From positions 1-16,467 of the forward strand of contig CAZVWW010000046.1 of NCBI GenBank assembly GCA_964631265.1: 16,467 nucleotides of DNA. The letters run 5' to 3'. Origin of the DNA: CAZVWW01 sp964631265. GTDB taxonomy: Bacteria; Thermotogota; Thermotogae; MWEM01. A program made the position numbers and the translations under genes. Numbering within the stretch: the first letter of the stretch is position 1; each line of letters opens with the position of its first letter. Shown one piece after another: positions 6,767 to 12,879 of this stretch. The notes under the pieces are model-generated. The model ran no database searches, was not told the DNA's origin, and saw nothing but the letters and a program-made list of their open reading frames with translations.

Positions 6767-7981
6767 ATGGGTGAAGATAGAATAATCAGTATAACAACGG
6801 GTGATCCGGAGTTGATAAGAAATATTAATCAAGCTCTGATTTTAGATTTGCTCCGAAATAAGGGCAGTCTTTCCAGGGCACAGATATCGAGAAGGTTGAA
6901 ACTGAGTAAAACAACGGTTTCCAGAGTGATTAATGATTTTATTGACAAAAATCTGATAATAGAGGTCGGACAGGGAAATGCAAAGGAGAAAGGCGGCAGA
7001 AAACCTGTCATGTTATCGATCAACCCATCCGGAAGGTTTGTTGTGGGAATTGATCTTGGAACAACCAATACGGTTGCCGCCATAGCGAATTTAAAAGGGG
7101 AGCTTATCGATAAAATCAGAGTGCCCACCAACCGGAATCACAGTGTTGATACGATCGTTTCTCAGGTCGCTGATCTGGTGGAGCAGTTGATCGTAAAGGC
7201 CAAGGTCGACCGGGAACTGATAGAGGGGCTTGGTATAGCAGAGGCGGGTGTGGTTGAGAATAAAACCGGTTTTATAGACTTTTCGCCAAATTTCAACTGG
7301 GAAAATGTCAATATTGCCAAATTACTGGAGGAAAAAACCGGTGTGAAAACGCTTGCAGATAATTGTACAAGGACGATGGCCATCGGGGAAATCTTCCATG
7401 GAAACGGTCAGGGTGTCAAAAACATATTGTTTATCAACATTGGATATGGTATTGGTTCGGCCTTAATCATCAACGGAAAGGTGTACAATAATCACAGTGA
7501 ATTTGGTCATATCCCCATTACAAATGAAAAGATACGATGCAGCTGTGGAAAGAACGGCTGCCTTGAGGCAGTCGCTTCGGGCAATGCGATCGAACGGAAA
7601 GCAAATCAAATGTACAAAGACAACGACAATGGATGGATAACGGCCAAGGCGGTCGCTGAAAGAGCTCATAAGGGTGATGAACTCGCTCTGAGGATTTTCA
7701 ACGAAACCGGCGGCTATCTGGGAAAGGGCATCTCCATTGTGGCCAATGTCTTTAATCCCGATAAGATTATCCTCGGCGGGGGGGTTTCTCTGGCGGGGGA
7801 TATACTGCTCAAGCCCGTCTTAGAATCCTTTAACCAATATACCATGGAGACGATAAAATCAACCACCAATTTGGAAATATCCCCTCTCGGGATGGATGCC
7901 GGAGTCTATGGGGCGCTTACGATGGTCCTAAACAGAATGATTTTTTACACCTCCTTTTTAAACACCCACGCCATTAATTAG
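6767..7981 (+). CDS. ROK-family transcriptional regulator (NagC/XylR-like repressor)
   Basis: This 404-aa protein has an N-terminal winged helix-turn-helix (about 22-66, with SRAQISRRLKLSKTTVSRVI) joined to a sugar-kinase-like ROK domain. The phosphate-binding start GIDLGTTNT is at 94-102. The zinc site of the family is complete: H248 in EFGHIP, then C258, C260 and C265 in CSCGKNGCLE. At the place of the kinase catalytic aspartate (the END-A-N block of ROK glucokinases) it reads DNCTRTMAIGE, with C200 instead of Asp. It should therefore bind but not phosphorylate its ligand. I chose ATG 6767 because GGAGGT (6754-6759) is 7 bases upstream; an in-frame ATG at 6752 would overlap that site. Lying directly after the importer, it probably represses the promoter at 390 until substrate is bound. 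Confidence 0.9.
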   Translation: MGEDRIISITTGDPELIRNINQALILDLLRNKGSLSRAQISRRLKLSKTTVSRVINDFIDKNLIIEVGQGNAKEKGGRKPVMLSINPSGRFVVGIDLGTTNTVAAIANLKGELIDKIRVPTNRNHSVDTIVSQVADLVEQLIVKAKVDRELIEGLGIAEAGVVENKTGFIDFSPNFNWENVNIAKLLEEKTGVKTLADNCTRTMAIGEIFHGNGQGVKNILFINIGYGIGSALIINGKVYNNHSEFGHIPITNEKIRCSCGKNGCLEAVASGNAIERKANQMYKDNDNGWITAKAVAERAHKGDELALRIFNETGGYLGKGISIVANVFNPDKIILGGGVSLAGDILLKPVLESFNQYTMETIKSTTNLEISPLGMDAGVYGALTMVLNRMIFYTSFLNTHAIN

Positions 7982-8014
7982 TCGAATTCCGTTTATCTAC
8001 GCAAGATTCTTTCT

Positions 8015-8030
8015 CTTAACTTAAGTTGAG
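8015..8030. repeat. 16-bp near-perfect palindrome
   Basis: CTTAACTTAAGTTGAG is self-complementary apart from one T-G mismatch. It lies 34 bases after the regulator stop codon. It may be a protein-binding site or part of a transcript end; it lacks a hairpin loop of normal size. Confidence 0.3.
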
Positions 8031-8042
8031 CTTCTTTATCAC

Positions 8043-8067
8043 AAACAGTTTCCCGGAGATTCTGTTT
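8043..8067 (+). terminator. Candidate weak terminator hairpin after the ROK gene
   Basis: AAACAG (8043-8048) pairs perfectly with CTGTTT (8062-8067), and the 13-base loop contains a smaller TCC/GGA pairing. The following bases are CTCTTCTG, which is pyrimidine-rich but not a proper T-run, so termination would be weak or Rho-assisted. Confidence 0.3.
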
Positions 8068-8090
8068 CTCTTCTGTAAGATACTATTTAT

Positions 8091-8181
8091 GAACCCTATA
8101 GGTTATGGGGTCTGGGGGTTCCCCCGTTCTTGATGCATTATGATATACTTAAACCGTTATATCGGTTCACCTGATTTTTTT
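8091..8181 (+). promoter_or_regulatory. Structured leader before recG with mutually exclusive hairpins
   Basis: GAACCC (8091-8096) can pair with GGGTTC (8116-8121). The second arm also lies inside GGGGG-TT-CCCCC (8114-8125), which can fold on itself, so the two hairpins cannot form together. Further on, AACCG (8152-8156) pairs with CGGTT (8163-8167), and seven T follow at 8175-8181. The layout recalls an attenuator, but the last stem is short and 7 bases from the T-run. TATGAT (8139-8144) and TATACT (8144-8149) resemble -10 boxes without a matching -35. Confidence 0.3.
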
Positions 8182-8206
8182 CAAAATAACCAACCGGGAG
8201 TTTTTC

Positions 8207-10576
8207 ATGCTGATACTCGAAGAATGGATAAAGGCAGTCGGGGATCTGTTCCGTACAATCAACCCGGAGACTGCCGTTGATGTACATGAGAGGTTGATAC
8301 AGTTTTCAAGACAGCTCGATATGGCGCAATTAAAGGAACATCACGGAGCCCTTGAAAAGGTCAAACTCTTTATCAACCACTACAAGCATTTTCGGGAATT
8401 ATCCGATTCAAGCCGGAAAAAAAGGATTGAAAATGCCTTTGTCATGCTGGATAAAATGAAAGATGAATTCCTTTACCCGAATCAATATCCACCTGCACAA
8501 GACTGTAAAATGCTGAACTACCCGATTGAGACCGTTAAGGGAATCGGTCAAAAGATTTCCAAAAAACTGGATTATCTCGGGATCAAAACGGTGAAAGACT
8601 TACTTTTCTTCTTTCCAAGGAGTTATGATGACAGGAGAAAGATCCTGCCCATCAAAAAAATTACGCCGGGTGAAAAGATTACGGTGAACGGTATTATACA
8701 GAGAATCGATCTGCTAAAGACAAAGCGGGGAATGAATATCCTCTCTGTTCAGATCAGCGATATGGAGATCAATGGCAAACTCGGCGGGACACTCGTTCTG
8801 AAATGGTTCAATCAGCCTTATCTGAAGAAGCTTTTCAGAGAGGGACAGATGATATCAGCAACCGGAAAGATTAAACCCACTGATTTTGTCTCACGGGAGC
8901 TGATCGTTAATGAATTTGAGATTATCCGGAAAGGCGAGAGTTCCAGGAAGATATATCCCGTTTATTCCCTTACGGCCGGCCTTTATCTGAGTCAGATCAG
9001 GAAGGCGGTGAATAACTGTCTCCATTATGTTAAATGTGTTCCCGATCTCCTGCCTGAAACGATCAAGGAAAAAAACAGCCTGATGGATCTCTCACATTCC
9101 ATATACGGCCTTCATAATCCGGTTAGCGATCTTCACCTCAGTGCGTGTGAAAAGAGGATAAAGTACGATGATTTCTTCTTCTTTGAACTGGCCACCTATT
9201 TCGCCAAGAGAAAAAGGGAGAAAAAACTTCAGAAAAAACCAAAGGAATTCAACTCAACACTGTCCGATCAATTATTGAACAGCCTTCCGTTCAGATTAAC
9301 CGATGCTCAAAAAAGGGCGTATCTTGAAGTTAAAAAGGGGCTTCAATCCGAAACGCTTATGAACCTGCTCATTCAGGGCGATGTAGGGTCCGGGAAGACC
9401 GCGGTTGCACTTCTTGGCATCCTGGATGCTGTGGAAGCAGGCTTTCAAACATGCCTCATGGCACCGACTTCTATCCTTTCAACCCAGCATTATCAGAATT
9501 TCAGGCGTTTTCTCAAAGAGATGGATATCAGCGTGGAACTCCTTCTGAGTAAAACGCCTTCCGCTGAGAAAGAGAGGATCAAAAAAGGGACCAAATCAGG
9601 AGAAACGGATATTCTCATCGGGACCCATGCTTTGATTCAGGACGATGTGACCTTTAACAAACTTGGTTTATCCGTTATAGACGAGCAGCACCGTTTCGGG
9701 GTGAAACAGCGGGAAAGCCTGATTTCCAAAGGAACCGAAACGGATACCATCGTCATGACGGCAACGCCCATTCCCAGAACCTTGTCTCTCTCCGTATATG
9801 GGGATCTCGATTTTGCCTCTATTGACGAGATGCCGCCTGGAAGAAATCCCGTCAGAACGTTGGTGATCCCGGAGGAAAAGACCACTGAACTCTACGACTT
9901 TCTTAAAACGGAGCTTCGAAAGAAAAACCAGGCCTTTATCGTTTATCCCCTGGTTGAAGAATCTGAAAAACTTGATCTCAAAGATGCAACAAGCATGTAC
10001 GAAGAGCTGAATGAACGCTATTTCAAAGATTACAAGGTCGGACTGCTTCATGGAAAACTGAAGGCGGAAGAGAAGGATCGGATTATGGAGGATTTTGTCG
10101 ATAAGCAATACGATATTCTGGTCTCCACAACGGTTATAGAGGTTGGCATCGATGTGTCCTCGGCAACTGTGATGGTCATTGAACATCCCGAGAGATTCGG
10201 CCTTGCACAGCTGCATCAACTCCGGGGAAGAGTCGGGAGAAGCAGCCGGAAAGGCTTCTGTTTTCTCGTGACCAATGACAAATCAAATGCGAACTTCAAC
10301 CGCTTGACTTATTTTGCTGAACACAACGACGGATTCAAACTTGCGGAATACGATTTAAAATTGAGAGGCCCCGGAGAATTTATGGGCGTCAAGCAGCACG
10401 GAATGCCGGAGTTTAAACTCGCCGATATCGTTGAGGACAGGGGCCTGTTGGAAAAGACCCGGATTGATGCACTTGAATTTTTGAGAGATGATCCGGAGTT
10501 GGAGGAACATCCTGAACTCAGAGATTATATTGAAAGAGAGTTCGATGAGAGGATGAAGCTCATTGATATTGGATAG
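8207..10576 (+). CDS. recG: ATP-dependent DNA helicase RecG
   Basis: This 789-aa branch-migration helicase reverses stalled replication forks and processes Holliday junctions and D-loops. After an N-terminal helical extension of about 105 residues comes the wedge/OB region, starting VKGIGQKISKKLDYLGIKTV and running to about 280. Then come the helicase lobes: Walker A GDVGSGKT at 391-398, the DEQH box at 492-495, TATPIPRT just after it, and EVGIDV at 645-650 followed by QLRGRVGR. RGPGEFMGVKQHG belongs to the C-terminal TRG segment. Typical bacterial RecG is about 690 aa; the extra N-terminus matches the longer form known from Thermotoga maritima (about 780 aa). It starts at ATG 8207, 6 bases after GGGAG. 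No DNA repair partner lies beside it; an amidohydrolase follows 49 bases downstream. Confidence 0.97.
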   Translation: MLILEEWIKAVGDLFRTINPETAVDVHERLIQFSRQLDMAQLKEHHGALEKVKLFINHYKHFRELSDSSRKKRIENAFVMLDKMKDEFLYPNQYPPAQDCKMLNYPIETVKGIGQKISKKLDYLGIKTVKDLLFFFPRSYDDRRKILPIKKITPGEKITVNGIIQRIDLLKTKRGMNILSVQISDMEINGKLGGTLVLKWFNQPYLKKLFREGQMISATGKIKPTDFVSRELIVNEFEIIRKGESSRKIYPVYSLTAGLYLSQIRKAVNNCLHYVKCVPDLLPETIKEKNSLMDLSHSIYGLHNPVSDLHLSACEKRIKYDDFFFFELATYFAKRKREKKLQKKPKEFNSTLSDQLLNSLPFRLTDAQKRAYLEVKKGLQSETLMNLLIQGDVGSGKTAVALLGILDAVEAGFQTCLMAPTSILSTQHYQNFRRFLKEMDISVELLLSKTPSAEKERIKKGTKSGETDILIGTHALIQDDVTFNKLGLSVIDEQHRFGVKQRESLISKGTETDTIVMTATPIPRTLSLSVYGDLDFASIDEMPPGRNPVRTLVIPEEKTTELYDFLKTELRKKNQAFIVYPLVEESEKLDLKDATSMYEELNERYFKDYKVGLLHGKLKAEEKDRIMEDFVDKQYDILVSTTVIEVGIDVSSATVMVIEHPERFGLAQLHQLRGRVGRSSRKGFCFLVTNDKSNANFNRLTYFAEHNDGFKLAEYDLKLRGPGEFMGVKQHGMPEFKLADIVEDRGLLEKTRIDALEFLRDDPELEEHPELRDYIEREFDERMKLIDIG

Positions 10577-10625
10577 AGGGGAGCTCGGAACAAGGGTCAA
10601 CTAAAAACAGAAAGAGGGGGATACG

Positions 10626-11714
10626 ATGAAACCGGAAGAATTCAGACATATTATGCATCAGAAGCCGGAAACGGCGTTAAAAGAATTTGAAACAACTGAA
10701 TTTATTAAAAGTGAGATTAAGAAGCTGGATAACATGACGATCCACCGTCCGCTTGAAACTGGTCTTGTGGCCGAATATACGGTGAATGACGGGGACTATC
10801 TGCTTTTCCGGGCTGATATCGACGGACTTGTTATGGAAGAAGAAACTGGATGGGAATACGCTTCCACAAACGGAAAGATGCACGCATGCGGTCATGACAT
10901 TCATGCTTCTATCCTCTATGGATTCGCGCAAAGAGTAGCTGAAACGAAACCGGATCAGAATTTTATATTCTTTTTTCAACCCGCCGAGGAAGGGGCCGGC
11001 GGGGCTGGTTTAACTATACAGACAGGGATCTTCGACAATTTCAACATTAGAAATGCCTTTGCGCTGCATGTCAATGATGAATTTGACTTTGGAACCATTG
11101 CCTTCAACAACGGGGTCCTATTTGCCTCTGCTATGGAGCTTGTTGTCGATTTTACCGGCAAACCGGCACATGTTGCCTCGCCTCAGTATGGTAAAAATGC
11201 CTTAAACGCTATGAGAACGTTCCTTGATATGGCTGAGAGGATTCCAAATCCTGTTGAAGATCCTTTGCTCCTTGCAATCGGTAAGGCTGAGGCGGGAAAA
11301 GTGAGAAATATCGTTCCTGAAAAGGCCAGGATTGAGGGGAGTATCCGGTCTTTGAACATGGATAAATCCAGGGCGTTCTTTGATAAATTGAAAGAGGTTG
11401 GGAAAGCCTTGGAAGTCTCGTGCGGTGTTGAGACCGATGTTCAAAGAGAGGCCTTTTATCCCGAGGTGAACAATGACAGGGATTTATTTAAAGTGATAAA
11501 ACCCAGGCTCGACGAGCATTTCAATACAAAGGTTATTCCCTACAAGATGACGGGCGAGGATTTCGGTTTTTTCACCCGTCAATATCCTTCTCTGATGTTC
11601 TGGCTCGGAACGGGAGAAGATAAAAGACATGGTCTGCACGACCCGCAGTTTCTCCCGTCGGATAGAATCATTGAAAAGGGGATTGAGATCGACTCGGTGA
11701 TTGCCGGCCTTTAA
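10626..11714 (+). CDS. M20D-family amidohydrolase (N-acyl-amino acid / IAA-amino acid hydrolase-like)
   Basis: This 362-aa metallopeptidase-fold enzyme removes acyl groups from N-acylated amino acids or related amides. Family blocks are seen in order: FRHIMHQKPETALKEFET at the start, RADIDGL at 62-68, the metal-binding CGHDIH at 88-93, FQPAEEGAGG around 118-126 with E121/E122 as metal ligand and general base, ALHV with H148, and the lid-domain signatures GKPAHVASPQYGKNA and NIVPEKARIEGSIR. Near the end come MTGEDFGFF and a final histidine in HGLHDPQF. It is slightly shorter than the usual 375-400 aa but has no missing block. The ribosome binding site GAGGGGG lies 8 bases before ATG 10626. It is probably cotranscribed with recG. 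Its stop codon abuts that of the convergent ccdA-like gene. The real substrate is unknown. Confidence 0.9.
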   Translation: MKPEEFRHIMHQKPETALKEFETTEFIKSEIKKLDNMTIHRPLETGLVAEYTVNDGDYLLFRADIDGLVMEEETGWEYASTNGKMHACGHDIHASILYGFAQRVAETKPDQNFIFFFQPAEEGAGGAGLTIQTGIFDNFNIRNAFALHVNDEFDFGTIAFNNGVLFASAMELVVDFTGKPAHVASPQYGKNALNAMRTFLDMAERIPNPVEDPLLLAIGKAEAGKVRNIVPEKARIEGSIRSLNMDKSRAFFDKLKEVGKALEVSCGVETDVQREAFYPEVNNDRDLFKVIKPRLDEHFNTKVIPYKMTGEDFGFFTRQYPSLMFWLGTGEDKRHGLHDPQFLPSDRIIEKGIEIDSVIAGL

Positions 11715-12380
11715 TCAGAATTGCAGATTATTCAGTAATCCGCTCATCATTAAAACCCCTACAACCAGGAGTAGAACGCCCCCGATCTTTTTCAACAGGC
11801 TTTCGTATTCCAGGAGTTTGGGCATGTACTTGTAGATGACACTAACAAACATGGCCAGAAGCAGCAGGGGGATTCCCATACCGATGGTATAGACACTGAG
11901 AAGGCCGATGCCTTTTAATATGTTGGCTGAGTTTGCTGCGATCACGAGGATTGATCCCAGTACAGGACTTACACAGGGAACCCAGGCAAAGGATATGATA
12001 ATGCCAAGCATCATCGCACTCCAGAAACCGGTTGCTTTTTTATTGGTGGTGTTTTGTTTGAAGAGAACGAATTTCGGTAGTTTGATCCATTCAAGGTAGG
12101 AGAGGGCCAGGACAATGATAAAAGCTCCCCCGATTGTCGATATCCAGAACTGAAATTGGGATAGAGCGGATCCGATGAATCCCGAAAGGGCGCCGAGCGC
12201 TATGAAAATGATTCCCAATCCTGAGACAAAGCCGAGCGCTTTAAAAAACCTTGACCATTGAGATTTTGTGTCTCCCATGATGAATCCAATGTATCCCGGT
12301 AGAACGGGGAATATACACGGCGAAAAGAAGCTCAGGAGCCCTCCTGTTAATGCTGCAATATAACTGACGGTTGCTGTCAT
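11715..12380 (-). CDS. CcdA/DsbD-type thiol-disulfide transmembrane protein
   Basis: This protein of about 221 aa has six predicted membrane helices of the DsbD transmembrane-domain (CcdA) family, which carries electrons from cytoplasmic thioredoxin to extracytoplasmic thiol proteins. The redox cysteine pair is visible as C22 in SFFSPCIFPVLPGY and C136 in WVPCVSPVLGS, both in their conserved proline contexts. The start is uncertain. ATG 12380 gives the usual short N-terminus, with GGAAGG 10 bases upstream. TTG 12398 would be 9 bases after AGGGAG. GTG 12407 is in frame but directly abuts AGGGAG, which is too close. No cytochrome c maturation gene or thioredoxin-like partner is nearby, so its client protein must be encoded elsewhere. 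The gene ends against the M20 hydrolase gene without spacer. Confidence 0.88.
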   Translation of the reverse strand: MTATVSYIAALTGGLLSFFSPCIFPVLPGYIGFIMGDTKSQWSRFFKALGFVSGLGIIFIALGALSGFIGSALSQFQFWISTIGGAFIIVLALSYLEWIKLPKFVLFKQNTTNKKATGFWSAMMLGIIISFAWVPCVSPVLGSILVIAANSANILKGIGLLSVYTIGMGIPLLLLAMFVSVIYKYMPKLLEYESLLKKIGGVLLLVVGVLMMSGLLNNLQF

Positions 12381-12426
12381 ACCAAGACTGCCTTCCAAGT
12401 TTACCACTCCCTGTCATTTTGTATAC

Positions 12427-12443
12427 CTCTATAGGGTATAGAG
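12427..12443. promoter_or_regulatory. Perfect 7-bp inverted repeat upstream of the ccdA-like gene
   Basis: CTCTATAGGGTATAGAG has two perfect 7-base arms (12427-12433 and 12437-12443) around GGG. On the minus strand TATA-containing boxes lie inside and next to it, 20-45 bases before the possible start codons. This suggests an operator overlapping a promoter, although no matching -35 is obvious. Confidence 0.35.
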
Positions 12444-12712
12444 ACGTTTGTTTTTATTTTTTATTCTGAAGTGAGTTGTTGTTTCGATCAGCAGCTTTAA
12501 CTTATGTGGATGAGGTATTTTGTTTTAATGCTTTGTATTAGTATTAACTATAAGAACTTAGTAGTACACTTAGAATAACAAAGAAACCGTCGAAAAAAAT
12601 CATAGACAAGATGAAGAGTACAGTTCAGAGCAGTTCATTTTAATACGGAACTTTTAGTAAATGGTCGAAAACGCTGAAGTGTCGTTTTAGAGAGAATGAA
12701 GCGCCTCTTTTT
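12444..12712. other. AT-rich divergent intergenic region without a recognisable gene
   Basis: No open frame with a credible start is seen on either strand. AAAACG (12668-12673) pairs with CGTTTT (12683-12688) across a 9-base loop. A run of seven T follows at 12709-12715, after a weak AGAG/CTCT pairing. These may belong to a transcript end or be chance. Nothing else was recognised. Confidence 0.35.
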
Positions 12713-12741
12713 TTGTTTAATCCTTCAATAACTGGTATAAT
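12713..12741 (+). promoter_or_regulatory. Extended -10 promoter for the DUF2207-purA operon
   Basis: A perfect TATAAT (12736-12741) is preceded by TGG at 12733-12735, giving an extended -10. Seventeen bases upstream is TTGTTT (12713-12718), which shares the first three bases with TTGACA. The start would be near 12748, giving a leader of about 130 bases before ATG 12880. Confidence 0.6.
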
Positions 12742-12879
12742 CTATTACAGAGAACGGCTGATTTTACTTTTAGACGGAATTCATGGAGAAATGTCTCTGA
12801 TTGGTTTTTTAAACATTTTCAATGGTTTTTCTTCGTGATATTGACGGTCTTTCTACTTAAAAACCGGGAGGTACAAAAT

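Noticed and set aside
8114..8125. GGGGGTTCCCCC as a stand-alone terminator
   Set aside because: No T-run follows directly (GTTCTTGATG) and the loop would be very small; it is kept only as part of the leader structure.
9668..10219. 183-codon open frame on the minus strand inside recG
   Set aside because: It overlaps essential helicase motifs of RecG in the opposite strand, with no family-like sequence and no expression signals.
12835..12879. GTG 12835 as start of the DUF2207 gene
   Set aside because: ATG 12880 has GGGAGGT 7 bases upstream and is followed at once by a K/R-then-hydrophobic start, while GTG 12835 has no ribosome binding site.
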